Origin: JBMNGO01 sp050949885
GTDB lineage: Bacteria; Bacillota; Syntrophomonadia; Syntrophomonadales; Syntrophomonadaceae
Direction of reading: 5' to 3'
DNA length: 64,000 bases
Assembly: GCA_050949885.1 (NCBI GenBank)
Contig: JBMNGO010000005.1
Coordinates: forward strand, 124,001-188,000
Below the pieces are notes generated by a model. That model was given only the letters and a program-made list of their open reading frames with translations. It did not search any database and had not been told where the DNA came from. Positions within the stretch are counted from its first letter, which is position 1. Each line of letters opens with the position of its first letter. Shown in pieces: positions 42,746 to 51,191 of this stretch. Position numbers and translations under genes: made by a program.

Positions 42746-44156
42746 GGTATATCCATGGGAATCGCGGGTGGCCATTGTGGAAGATGGCCGTCTGGCCGAG
42801 GTCTTTTGGGCTAACCAGGATGAGCGGGTAGGTAATATTTACAAAGGAAAGGTGAAGGATATTATCGCCGGGCTTTCCTGTGCCTTTATTGATATTGGTC
42901 TTTCCAAAAACGCCTTCTTGTACGCCGGAGATGTTTGCTGCCCGGAGGAGAAACGTGGCTGCAATCTTTTTGATCTGCTAAAAACCGGTCAGGATATAAT
43001 GGTTCAGGTAAAAAAGGAGGCTTTTTCAGAAAAAGGAGCCAGGGTTACCGGGAATTTGAGTCTACCAGGACAGTTCCTGGTATTACTCCCTTACCAAAGG
43101 GAGATATGTATATCACGGAAAATTACTGACAGCAAATTAAGGGATCGTCTGAAAGAAATTGTTGATGCCAATAAACCGGAGTGCATGGGAGTTATTATAC
43201 GAACTGCCTGTTTACAGGCCGATGAAAACGAAATAGCCGCTGAAATGGAAAGGCTAATGATGGTTTGGAATGATATTAATAGGCGGTACGAGAACAGCCG
43301 GGCTCCCAGCCTGCTATATGAGGATATGGATGTTCTGGAGAGAACCTTGAGGGACTATATTGACAAAGATGTTTCTCGCATCCTGGTTAATAATCCCAAG
43401 TTAAAAGAAAAAATAATGGACTGTATTACAGAAAGGAAGAGCCCCATTGTTCCGGTATTATACGAAAAAGGGGAGCTGTTTGAAAAATACGGATTGGAAA
43501 AGGATATAAAAAGAGCACTGCGCCGCAAGGTATGGCTTAAGAGCGGAGGATACTTGATTTTTGATGAAACTGAGGCCATGACCGTAATAGATGTGAATAG
43601 CGGCAAGTATACAGGAACCGACGATTTTGAAGACACAGTTTTTAAGCTTAACCTGGAAGCCGCCATTGAGATTCCCCGGCAACTGAGGCTTAGAAGTATG
43701 GGGGGTATAATTTTAATTGATTTTATTGATATGAAGGACAAGGATAATGAAGCTGCTGTCATAAACAGACTCAAAAGCGAGTTGGAAAAAGATAAAGCCC
43801 ATACCCGCATTATAGGTATGACAGGACTAGGATTCCTGGAAATGACAAGAAAGAGATCACGATATGGTATTTCTGAATTCTTTACTGATGAATGTTCTGC
43901 CTGCAGCGGAAGGGGCAGGATTATCAATATGTTTGCTTTTGCCTGTGAAATAAAGAGGAAGCTGGCGAATATGGGTTATCTGGAGGCCGAAGAATTAACC
44001 TGTGAGGTACATCCGCAGGTTATGCCTTTTATAACCGAGAATGGGGAAAATCTGGCCTACATAGAAAAACGTATTCAAAAGAAGGTTAACATAGTTGCTA
44101 ATGATAATTTAAAAATCACCGATTTTAATGTACATTCGGGGCCTTATGAAAAATAA
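42723..44156 (+). CDS. rng: Ribonuclease G (RNase E/G family)
   Basis: Endoribonuclease acting on rRNA precursors and mRNA. It has an N-terminal S1 domain (about 35-120, NIYKGKVKDIIAGLSCAFIDIG), a catalytic core with the magnesium-binding aspartates D290 (VIDVNSG) and D333 (LIDFIDM), spaced as D303/D346 of E. coli RNase E, and a zinc-link CSAC (C391, C394). At 477 aa it lacks the degradosome scaffold of RNase E. The start is GTG 42723, overlapping the previous gene. It is followed by rplU and rpmA under a separate promoter. Confidence 0.93.
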   Translation: MEREILCEVYPWESRVAIVEDGRLAEVFWANQDERVGNIYKGKVKDIIAGLSCAFIDIGLSKNAFLYAGDVCCPEEKRGCNLFDLLKTGQDIMVQVKKEAFSEKGARVTGNLSLPGQFLVLLPYQREICISRKITDSKLRDRLKEIVDANKPECMGVIIRTACLQADENEIAAEMERLMMVWNDINRRYENSRAPSLLYEDMDVLERTLRDYIDKDVSRILVNNPKLKEKIMDCITERKSPIVPVLYEKGELFEKYGLEKDIKRALRRKVWLKSGGYLIFDETEAMTVIDVNSGKYTGTDDFEDTVFKLNLEAAIEIPRQLRLRSMGGIILIDFIDMKDKDNEAAVINRLKSELEKDKAHTRIIGMTGLGFLEMTRKRSRYGISEFFTDECSACSGRGRIINMFAFACEIKRKLANMGYLEAEELTCEVHPQVMPFITENGENLAYIEKRIQKKVNIVANDNLKITDFNVHSGPYEK

Positions 44157-44184
44157 TTACCATTTAGATGTGAAAGCATGATTC

Positions 44185-44213
44185 TTGACTGAAACTCCAT
44201 TTTGTGATACTTT
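44185..44213 (+). promoter_or_regulatory. Sigma-A promoter for the L21 leader / rplU-rpmA
   Basis: TTGACT (44185-44190), 17-bp spacer, TACTTT (44208-44213), placed just upstream of the structured L21 leader. Confidence 0.6.
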
Positions 44214-44235
44214 ATCAATTGGTTGCGTGTTTTTG

Positions 44236-44312
44236 TAACCGCACAGTTGGGGTTTATTAAAATGGCTTTTTGAAGCCTGCCCGCAACTGGCGAGTCTGAA
44301 AAGTGCGAGGTG
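44236..44312 (+). ncRNA. Ribosomal protein L21 leader (autoregulatory 5' UTR)
   Basis: Base pairing closes ACCGCAC (44238-44244) with GTGCGAGGT (44303-44311). Inside it CAGTTG (44244-44249) pairs with CAACTG (44284-44289), and GGCT-TTTT-GAAGCC forms an upper hairpin. Position directly before rplU and this architecture match the L21 leader RNA family of Firmicutes, in which L21 is thought to bind its own mRNA. The rplU RBS lies in the closing strand. Confidence 0.72.
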
Positions 44313-44320
44313 TAATGGAA

Positions 44321-44635
44321 ATGTACGCAATAGTTAAGACCGGAGGCAAACAATACAAGGTTAGTGAAGGAGATTTTCTTAAGGTAGAAAAACTGGATGC
44401 CGAGGTTGGAGAAGAGGTTGTCCTTGATCAAGTTTTAATGGTCAGTGATGGAGCAGGGGCGTTAAAAATTGGCGCGCCATTGGTGGAAAACGCTAGGGTA
44501 GTTGCCAAAGTTTTGGAGCAGGATAAGCACAAAAAGATAATTGTTTATAAGTACAAGCGCAGAAAGAATTATCACAAGAAACAGGGCCATCGGCAGCCTT
44601 ATACAAAACTTCAGATTGAAAAGATTGAGTTTTAA
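44321..44635 (+). CDS. rplU: 50S ribosomal protein L21
   Basis: 104-residue bL21: MYAIVKTGGKQYKV start, KVGxxV-like EVGEEVVLDQVLMV, and the basic C-terminus KYKRRKNYHKKQGHRQPYT that contacts 23S rRNA. ATG 44321 suits GAGGTG spacing and the family N-terminus; ATG 44315 is an alternative two codons upstream. Regulated by the upstream leader. Confidence 0.97.
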   Translation: MYAIVKTGGKQYKVSEGDFLKVEKLDAEVGEEVVLDQVLMVSDGAGALKIGAPLVENARVVAKVLEQDKHKKIIVYKYKRRKNYHKKQGHRQPYTKLQIEKIEF

Positions 44636-44673
44636 TTGATTTTTATAGGTTTTTGAGCAGGAGGTGCAGATAA

Positions 44674-44946
44674 ATGGCTCATAAAAAGGGAGTAGGAAGT
44701 TCCAGAAACGGAAGAGATAGTGAGTCTAAGCGATTAGGCGTGAAAAGATTTGACGGACAGGTAGTCAGAGCAGGCAATATACTGGTAAGGCAAAGAGGAA
44801 CCAAGATTCATCCCGGCCAGAATGTTATGATCGGTGGAGACGATACCCTTTTTGCAGTAATAGACGGCCGCGTTAAATTTGAAAGAAAAGGCAAAGACAA
44901 AAAACAGGTCAGCGTTTACCCGGTAGCTGATCCGGTAAATATGTAA
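44674..44946 (+). CDS. rpmA: 50S ribosomal protein L27, without N-terminal extension
   Basis: 90-residue bL27 whose N-terminus reaches the peptidyl-transferase centre: MAHKKGVGSSRNGRDSESKR, GNILVRQRGTKIHPG, FAVIDGRVKFERK. In most Firmicutes this protein starts with an about nine-residue extension removed by the protease Prp, whose gene lies between rplU and rpmA. Here the codon before ATG is an in-frame TAA, so no extension is encoded, and the 38-bp gap leaves no room for prp. The RBS is GGAGGTG. Confidence 0.97.
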   Translation: MAHKKGVGSSRNGRDSESKRLGVKRFDGQVVRAGNILVRQRGTKIHPGQNVMIGGDDTLFAVIDGRVKFERKGKDKKQVSVYPVADPVNM

Positions 44947-44970
44947 CTAGTCACCTTATCATTGGACTTT

Positions 44971-45000
44971 AAAACCCCTGGAGTTTTTCAGGGGTTTTTG
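44971..45000 (+). terminator. Terminator after rpmA
   Basis: AAAACCCCTG (44971-44980) and CAGGGGTTTT (44989-44998) with an 8-nt loop and trailing T residues. Confidence 0.88.
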
Positions 45001-45032
45001 TTATTATTAGGTAACTATGGGGAGGGGATAAC

Positions 45033-45482
45033 ATGGATGCCCAGAAAATCATTGCCTTGATCAGGAATATGCGCCACGACTTTGGCAACCACTTGCAGGT
45101 AATCCTTGGTTATATGGATCTGGGATGTTTAGAAGAAGCCAAAGATTACGTCTATACCGTGGTAAAAGGGATGGCAGATGATAGGACCCTTTTTGAACAA
45201 GCAGATGCGGAGTCTGCCTTGTATTTGCTGAATCAAGGGTTTCTGGCCAAAGAAATGGGAATAATAATAAAGTTCAGCGAAATAAAACTAAGGACAACCA
45301 GATTATTGGCAAAAGAAAATGAACCACTGAAAACCCTTGCCCAATGCCGGGAAAAACTAGATAACACAGGTGAAGAAATAGTCGTCAGTATTACCCTCCA
45401 TGAAGATGACCATAGTGTAGAAATGGTTCTTGCTTTTGCACATGGGGAAGCTGACCCCATAAGGATTAGGATTGAGGAGTGA
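45033..45482 (+). CDS. Spo0B-like sporulation phosphotransferase (short form)
   Basis: 149 residues with the Spo0B alpha-domain signature RHDFGNHLQVILGYMDLG, H15 being the likely phospho-acceptor, followed by a second helix of the hairpin (SALYLLNQGFLAKEMGI). The C-terminal ATPase-like beta domain is short and divergent compared with the 192-residue B. subtilis protein. Spo0B relays phosphate from Spo0F to Spo0A. The position between rpmA and obg is exactly that of spo0B in Bacillus, which strengthens the call; whether it transfers phosphate here is unknown. It overlaps no neighbour; obg starts 4 bp later. Confidence 0.8.
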   Translation: MDAQKIIALIRNMRHDFGNHLQVILGYMDLGCLEEAKDYVYTVVKGMADDRTLFEQADAESALYLLNQGFLAKEMGIIIKFSEIKLRTTRLLAKENEPLKTLAQCREKLDNTGEEIVVSITLHEDDHSVEMVLAFAHGEADPIRIRIEE

Positions 45483-45486
45483 GTTA

Positions 45487-46752
45487 ATGTTTATCGATCA
45501 TACCCGCATATTTGTCCGGGGTGGCGATGGAGGTAACGGTGCCTCGGCTTTTCGCCGGGAAAAATATGTTCCCATGGGAGGACCATCGGGAGGAGATGGG
45601 GGTAGGGGAGGAAATGTCATACTTGAGGTTGATGAAGGGTTAAGAACCCTGGTGGATTTCAGGTATAAAAAGCATTTTAAAGCAGCCCGGGGTGCTCACG
45701 GTCAGGGAAAAAATATGCATGGTGCTTCGGGGGAAGATCTGATTGTGAAAGTGCCTCCCGGGACGGTAGTAAAAGACGACGCTACTGGCGAAGTCCTGGC
45801 AGATCTTATTACACCCGGACAGCAAGTGATTATTGCGAAAGGTGGCCGGGGTGGGCGGGGAAATGCCCGTTTTGCCAATTCTGCCAACCGTGCGCCTACC
45901 ATGGCCGAAAATGGTGAGCCGGGTGAAGAAAGATGGGTAAGCCTGGAATTGAAAGTTCTGGCCGATGTTGGGCTGGTAGGGTTCCCTAATGCAGGGAAAT
46001 CAACCCTTATCTCCAGGGTTTCGGCGGCTCGACCCAGGATTGCTGATTATCCCTTTACAACCCTGTATCCCAACCTGGGAGTGGTTATTACCAAAAATCG
46101 TGATTCCTTTGTAATGGCAGATATTCCTGGTTTGATAGAAGGTGCCCATAAGGGTGTGGGACTGGGTCTGGAGTTTCTGCGCCATATTGAGAGAACCAAA
46201 GTATTGCTTTTTGTGGTGGATGCCGGTGAAACAGAAGGAAGGGATGTTGTCGAGGATTTGTTGGTCCTCCGGGAAGAAATAAAGTATTACGATCCCAGCC
46301 TTTTGGAGCGGCCATATTTGATTGTTGCCAATAAAATGGATCTGCCTGCTGCTCATCAGAATGCAGATCGCCTGGTCAAGGAGTTCGGCAAGGAAAAAGT
46401 CTTCCCCATTTCTGCGATAACCGGGGAAGGAATTGACAACCTGATTGACCGGACTTATACTCTTTTACAGCAGATTCCTGCGCAGGCAGCGTTTGTTGGT
46501 GAAGAACCGGTTATCACCAGGTATAAAGATGAAGCCCCCTTTTTCATAGAAAACATTGATGGAGTATTTCAGGTTACCGGAAAACGAATTGAAAAGCTGG
46601 TAGCCATGATAAATTTAGATAATGAAGAGGGTTTGCAAAGGTTCCAGCACATAATTAACCGCATGGGACTGGAGGACGCATTGAGAGCCAAGGGTATTAA
46701 AGATGGCGATACAGTGCGGATAAAAGATGTGGAGCTAATATATAGTGAATAA
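45487..46752 (+). CDS. obgE: GTPase ObgE/CgtA
   Basis: Essential GTPase in ribosome assembly and stringent/sporulation control. It has the glycine-rich Obg domain (about 1-158, RGGDGGNGASAFRREK), a G domain with G1 GFPNAGKST (about 165-173), switch region DYPFTTLYPNLG, G3 DIPGLIEGA and G4 NKMD, and a C-terminal OCT domain ending at 421 aa. ATG 45487 follows GAGGAGTGAG; an in-frame TTG 15 bp upstream is less likely. It follows Spo0B as in Bacillus. Confidence 0.97.
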   Translation: MFIDHTRIFVRGGDGGNGASAFRREKYVPMGGPSGGDGGRGGNVILEVDEGLRTLVDFRYKKHFKAARGAHGQGKNMHGASGEDLIVKVPPGTVVKDDATGEVLADLITPGQQVIIAKGGRGGRGNARFANSANRAPTMAENGEPGEERWVSLELKVLADVGLVGFPNAGKSTLISRVSAARPRIADYPFTTLYPNLGVVITKNRDSFVMADIPGLIEGAHKGVGLGLEFLRHIERTKVLLFVVDAGETEGRDVVEDLLVLREEIKYYDPSLLERPYLIVANKMDLPAAHQNADRLVKEFGKEKVFPISAITGEGIDNLIDRTYTLLQQIPAQAAFVGEEPVITRYKDEAPFFIENIDGVFQVTGKRIEKLVAMINLDNEEGLQRFQHIINRMGLEDALRAKGIKDGDTVRIKDVELIYSE

Positions 46753-46767
46753 TTGGGGTGCATGTGA

Positions 46768-47922
46768 ATGAGTAACCGACAGGCTTTAGTTAAATGCCGG
46801 AGAATCGTGGTTAAATTGGGGACCAGTACTTTAACCCACCCAAATGGACAACTTAATCTTCAAAAAATTGATCGGCTGGTGAGAGAACTGTCTGATCTGC
46901 ATAACCGGGAGAAAGAAGTTGTACTGGTGACTTCTGGTGCTATTGGGGTTGGAGCTAACCGGATGGGCTTCAAAAAAGTACCGCAGACAATTCCTGAAAA
47001 GCAGGCCCTGGCCGCGATTGGGCAGGGAGCCTTGATGCATCTTTATGAAAAACTCTTTGCCGAGTATGGGAAAACCGTAGCCCAGGTTCTCCTTACCAGA
47101 GGCGATTTCGATGACCATGAACGCTTTCTTAATGCTGCCAATGCTCTGCAGACCATCATCAACCTTGGAGTAATACCAATTATCAATGAAAATGATACAG
47201 TCGCTGTAGAAGAAATAAAATTTGGTGATAACGACACCCTGTCAGCTATGGTTTCCGGAGTAATTGATGCTGACCTGCTTATTATTCTGTCAGATGTGGA
47301 TGGTTTATATGATTCTGATCCAAGAATAAACCAAGATGCCTCTTTATTGACCAGAGTTACCGAGATAACTGCAGACATGGAGGAAAACTCCAAAACTAAA
47401 GGTAGCAGCTTCTCCAGTGGTGGAATGCTGACCAAGCTAAAGGCGGCCCGGATGTGCATGGCAACCGGAGTAAACATGGTGATAGCCAACAGCAGCCAGG
47501 ATCAGGCCATAACCCGGATTGTCGCCGGAGAAGAAATAGGGACCCTTTTTGTTCCGGGGGAAGAAAGACTTCAGAGGCGGAAAAAGTGGATAGCATTTGG
47601 GACTATAACCCAGGGCTGTCTGATCATCGATGCAGGGGCTGAGAAAGCCCTTTTAAAAAACGGCAAAAGCCTCTTACCATCAGGAATAGTAGATGTTAAG
47701 GGGGATTTTGCCCGGGGCAATGTGGTAGCCGTACATGGCACCGAAAACAGGGAGATTGCCCGGGGCATAGCCAACTATAGTGCTGAGGAAATCAGGAGAA
47801 TTGCTGGCTGCAAAACCTCACAAATTGAAAGTATTTTGGGCTCCAAGGATTACGATGAAGTTATCCACCGCAATAACCTATGGGTCGACTATCAATCATC
47901 AGGGGTAAAGGGGAGAGAATGA
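46768..47922 (+). CDS. proB: Glutamate 5-kinase
   Basis: First step of proline synthesis, phosphorylating glutamate. Amino-acid-kinase fold (about 10-260) with VVKLGTSTLT, VTSGAIGVGA, NENDTVAVEEIKFGDND and SDVDGLYDSDPR, followed by a C-terminal PUA domain (about 280-365) typical of the long ProB form (384 aa). ATG 46768, 15 bp after obg. The stop overlaps the proA start in ATGA. Confidence 0.96.
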   Translation: MSNRQALVKCRRIVVKLGTSTLTHPNGQLNLQKIDRLVRELSDLHNREKEVVLVTSGAIGVGANRMGFKKVPQTIPEKQALAAIGQGALMHLYEKLFAEYGKTVAQVLLTRGDFDDHERFLNAANALQTIINLGVIPIINENDTVAVEEIKFGDNDTLSAMVSGVIDADLLIILSDVDGLYDSDPRINQDASLLTRVTEITADMEENSKTKGSSFSSGGMLTKLKAARMCMATGVNMVIANSSQDQAITRIVAGEEIGTLFVPGEERLQRRKKWIAFGTITQGCLIIDAGAEKALLKNGKSLLPSGIVDVKGDFARGNVVAVHGTENREIARGIANYSAEEIRRIAGCKTSQIESILGSKDYDEVIHRNNLWVDYQSSGVKGRE

Positions 47923-49184
47923 TGAACGGTAATTTGCAGGAGATGCTTTTTGATCTGGGGAAAAAAGCCCGGGTGGCTGCCCGGTTTCTGGCCACGGCGC
48001 CAACTGACCAGAAGAACCAGGCTTTGCTATCCATGGCGGATGCTCTGGAGAAAAATGCGGGACCCATTTTACAGGCCAATGCCCTGGATGTGGAAAAAGG
48101 TTGGGAACAAGGTCTGGGACCTGCCTTAATTGAAAGGTTGACTCTGAACCAGAATCGGATTATAGATATGGCCGAGGGTCTGCGGGAAATTGCGGTGCTT
48201 CAAGACCCGGTAGGGGAGACCCTGGAAATGTGGAAGAGGCCCAATGGCCTGGAAATTGGCCGGGTTCGGACTCCCCTGGGAGTGGTAGGATTAATTTATG
48301 AATCAAGGCCCAATGTGACTGCCGATGCGGCTGGTCTGTGCCTTAAGGCGGGGAATTCTATTTTGCTCCGGGGGGGAGAAGAAGCGATTAACTCCAATAG
48401 AGTTATTGCTCAGGTTATTGGACGAGCTGCAGAAAGCTGCGGAATACCAGAAGGCGCCATCCAATTGGTGGATAGTGAAGATCGCCAGGCGGCGGTTCTG
48501 ATGATGAAAATGACCGATTATCTGGATGTATTAATTCCCCGGGGCGGGAAAGGCTTAAAAGATGTTGTAATGCAGAATGCCCGAGTTCCGGTTATTATGA
48601 CGGGTATGGGCAACTGCCATGTGTATGTGGATGAATTTGCCAATACTGACAAAGCTTTAGATATTGTGTTTAATGCCAAGGTGCAAAGGCCTTCGGTTTG
48701 CAACGCAGCCGAAACTTTACTGGTTCATAGCGCCATCGCCGAAACTTTTCTGCCGCCGATGATTGAGAAATTGATTAATGCCGGAGTGGAAATCAGAGGC
48801 TGTGCCAGGACTATGCAAATCGTCGGAAATAATATTAAAGAAGCCCAAGAAACAGACTGGGATGAGGAATACCTGGATCTGATCCTGGCAGTCAAAGTAA
48901 TTGACAGCGCAGAAGCTGCCATAGAGCATATTAACCTTCATGGAACCGGGCATAGTGAAGCCATTGTGAGTGAGAATTATACTAAAGTACGCCAGTTTAT
49001 GTCCGGGGTAGATGCGGCAGCGGTTTATGCCAACGCTTCCACCAGGTTTACTGATGGGAATGTCTTTGGCTTTGGTGCGGAAATGGGCATCAGCACTCAA
49101 AAATTGCATGCTCGGGGTCCCATGGGATTAAAAGAGCTGACCACCATTAAATATGTAATCTACGGGGACGGCCAGGTTAGATAA
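47919..49184 (+). CDS. proA: Gamma-glutamyl phosphate reductase
   Basis: NADPH-dependent second step of proline synthesis, in the aldehyde dehydrogenase superfamily. The catalytic Cys lies in RPSVCNAAETLLVH (about residue 260), with GLIYESRPNVTADAAGLCLKAGN and a C-terminal GAEMGISTQKLHARGPMGL. Two consecutive ATGs (47919, 47922) follow AAAGGGGAGA; 421 aa from the first. Coupled to proB by a 4-bp overlap. Confidence 0.96.
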   Translation: MMNGNLQEMLFDLGKKARVAARFLATAPTDQKNQALLSMADALEKNAGPILQANALDVEKGWEQGLGPALIERLTLNQNRIIDMAEGLREIAVLQDPVGETLEMWKRPNGLEIGRVRTPLGVVGLIYESRPNVTADAAGLCLKAGNSILLRGGEEAINSNRVIAQVIGRAAESCGIPEGAIQLVDSEDRQAAVLMMKMTDYLDVLIPRGGKGLKDVVMQNARVPVIMTGMGNCHVYVDEFANTDKALDIVFNAKVQRPSVCNAAETLLVHSAIAETFLPPMIEKLINAGVEIRGCARTMQIVGNNIKEAQETDWDEEYLDLILAVKVIDSAEAAIEHINLHGTGHSEAIVSENYTKVRQFMSGVDAAAVYANASTRFTDGNVFGFGAEMGISTQKLHARGPMGLKELTTIKYVIYGDGQVR

Positions 49185-49207
49185 TTAATATTCTGTTAAA
49201 TAACAAA

Positions 49208-49236
49208 TCCCCGATTATAATCTAATCGGGGAAAAT
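49208..49236. terminator. Bidirectional terminator between proA and the cysteine synthase gene
   Basis: TCCCCGATTA (49208-49217) pairs perfectly with TAATCGGGGA (49223-49232), with A/T-rich flanks on both sides; it serves convergent genes. Confidence 0.8.
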
Positions 49237-49263
49237 TATTTATATGGCTTGGCCATCTTTTCA

Positions 49264-50298
49264 CTATTCAATAATTTCGAATTGGTATTTGGAGAGCTTT
49301 TCCCGATCCTCTTCGCTCAGTGCATATTGTCTTTCCAGAAGCTTGCGATGGGTTGGGGTCCCGCAAAGCTCGGTGGAGAGGTACCGAAGGCCATTATCAT
49401 TGACCATGGTGACAATGCATTTCTTTTCCGGGTATTTTTGGGCTGCTTTTAAAGCGGCAGCAACATTGCACCCGGAAGAAATCCCGCAGAAAATACCTTC
49501 CTGACTGGCCATGAGCTGCGCTGTGCGCATGGATTCCTCTGAACTCACCAGAATAATACCATCAATATATTCCAGATCCAAAATTTCGGGAATCAATCCA
49601 TCGGCAATTCCCTGCACTTTATGCTGGCCAATTCTGCCGCGGGAAAGAATGGGCGATTCTGCAGGTTCGGAAATATAAATTTTTATGTCCGGATTTTTCG
49701 TCTTTAGGTATTTGGCGGTTCCGGTGACTGTGCCTCCGGTACCCTGGCACATAATAAACAGGTCCACCTTACCCTGGGTTTGTTCCCATATTTCAGGAGC
49801 GGTGTTATCATAATGGGCCAGCAGGTTTTCCTGCCGAGAAAATTGCCCTATTTCAAAAATCTTCTGGCCATAAATCTCTTTCAGTTCTTCGACCTTTTCC
49901 AATACCAGGTCCACATCCGTTTCGGCTCCAGGAGTCAGAATCAGTTCGGCACCGTAAGCCTGAATGATTTTCTTTCGTTCTTCACTCATCCCTTCGGGCA
50001 TCACTATAATGACCGGGTAACCTTTGGCAGCCCCTACCATAGCCGCAGCGATTCCGGTATTGCCTGTTGTTCCCTCCAATAGGATCATTCCTGGTTTAAG
50101 ATTTCCATTCTCTTCAGCTTTTTCTACAATGGCATGAACCACCCTGTCTTTGAGGCTTCCGCTGGGGTTAGTATATTCCAGCTTAACGCAGATTTCCGGT
50201 TTGACTTCCGCCGATATACGGTTAAGCCGAATCAGGGGCGTACATCCGATTGCATCCAGAACGCTGTTGAAAATCTTATTGTTTTTATCCCAGTTCAT
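49264..50298 (-). CDS. Cysteine synthase family PLP enzyme
   Basis: Fold-type II PLP enzyme (344 aa). The PLP lysine is K50 in NPSGSLKDR, with EGTTGNTGIA, the phosphate cup GTGGTVTG and GISSGCNVAAAL. These fit O-acetylserine sulfhydrylase (CysK/CysM) making cysteine from O-acetylserine and sulfide; cystathionine beta-synthase-type activity cannot be excluded. ATG 50298 follows AGGAGG. Single reverse gene between proBA and the Cys-rich protein. Confidence 0.9.
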   Translation of the reverse strand: MNWDKNNKIFNSVLDAIGCTPLIRLNRISAEVKPEICVKLEYTNPSGSLKDRVVHAIVEKAEENGNLKPGMILLEGTTGNTGIAAAMVGAAKGYPVIIVMPEGMSEERKKIIQAYGAELILTPGAETDVDLVLEKVEELKEIYGQKIFEIGQFSRQENLLAHYDNTAPEIWEQTQGKVDLFIMCQGTGGTVTGTAKYLKTKNPDIKIYISEPAESPILSRGRIGQHKVQGIADGLIPEILDLEYIDGIILVSSEESMRTAQLMASQEGIFCGISSGCNVAAALKAAQKYPEKKCIVTMVNDNGLRYLSTELCGTPTHRKLLERQYALSEEDREKLSKYQFEIIE

Positions 50299-50337
50299 TT
50301 AACGAATACCTCCTAATGTAAGTGCAATTAGAATGTA

Positions 50338-50958
50338 TTATAAAGGCCATTCTACTCCATATTTAATTTCCCTTTTTAGAATGTACTTTTCTGTTTCCCT
50401 GCATGTATTGAAAAAAGCGGGAGGAGTTGCTGTTTCCTGTTTAAAAAGCTCCAGGAGCACAGAAAAAAACTGCCCTCGGCGCTGGCTATCCCGTAATGAC
50501 AGGTTTCTTTCGCTGAGGGAGTCAGCAATTATATTATTAAGGTTAATCTCATATTCAAAGAGTTGGTCAAAGAAATCTTTCCAGTGTTTCAATTGCGGCT
50601 CCTGTTCCCAATTGATGCCCGGGCAGACAAACAGGCGGCAGATAGATTCCCTCAGGTTTTGGGAGAGCATGCAGCCCTTTTCCCTGGTATGAAATTGACA
50701 ACGAAATCCCTGGCCATCGTCCTCTCTATTGATTGTCACTGATGCATCCAGAATAGTGATATTGCCTAAGCTAAGAATGTATTCAATCAAGTCGCGATTA
50801 TGTTGCAATAGAAAGGCAAAGTCACTGGCGTAAAAAACCGGGGAGTAATAACCGCAGCAGCCTTTACTGTCCTGACGGGGACAATCAATACATAGATCGA
50901 CTTCAATAAAGCTGCGCAATCCCTGATTATGGAAAGTGAGTTGAATTTCTTGTAACAT
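50338..50958 (-). CDS. Cysteine-rich protein, possibly FliB/YkgJ-type metal-chelating
   Basis: 206 residues. The N-terminal half carries clustered cysteines, CIDCPRQDSKGCCGYYSP, then CQFHTREKGCML and ICRLFVCPG, an arrangement like the Fe/Zn-chelating YkgJ/UPF0153 or FliB-like proteins. The C-terminal half is helical without motifs. Function unknown. ATG 50958 has AAAGAGG upstream; an in-frame ATG at 51018 would add 20 residues without a good RBS. It lies 39 bp upstream of the cysteine synthase on the same strand, so the two may be co-transcribed. Confidence 0.7.
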   Translation of the reverse strand: MLQEIQLTFHNQGLRSFIEVDLCIDCPRQDSKGCCGYYSPVFYASDFAFLLQHNRDLIEYILSLGNITILDASVTINREDDGQGFRCQFHTREKGCMLSQNLRESICRLFVCPGINWEQEPQLKHWKDFFDQLFEYEINLNNIIADSLSERNLSLRDSQRRGQFFSVLLELFKQETATPPAFFNTCRETEKYILKREIKYGVEWPL

Positions 50959-51191
50959 AGAAAGCCTCTTTTTCCCATTAGCCCTGTTGTTTAAATGCAT
51001 ACAATAAAAAGATATCAAATAACCGGGGAAAACGGAAGACCATTCGCAGGATTTGCAATTCTATTTGCTAATAGGTATTATTTACCTAGATTCAATGGAA
51101 TCCTGGACCCCAAGGCGGGAATTTTTCCTGCTGGCAGTTGGTCGGGACTTCATGAGCCCTAACAGTCTTTTATATAATTATGGAGGTACTT

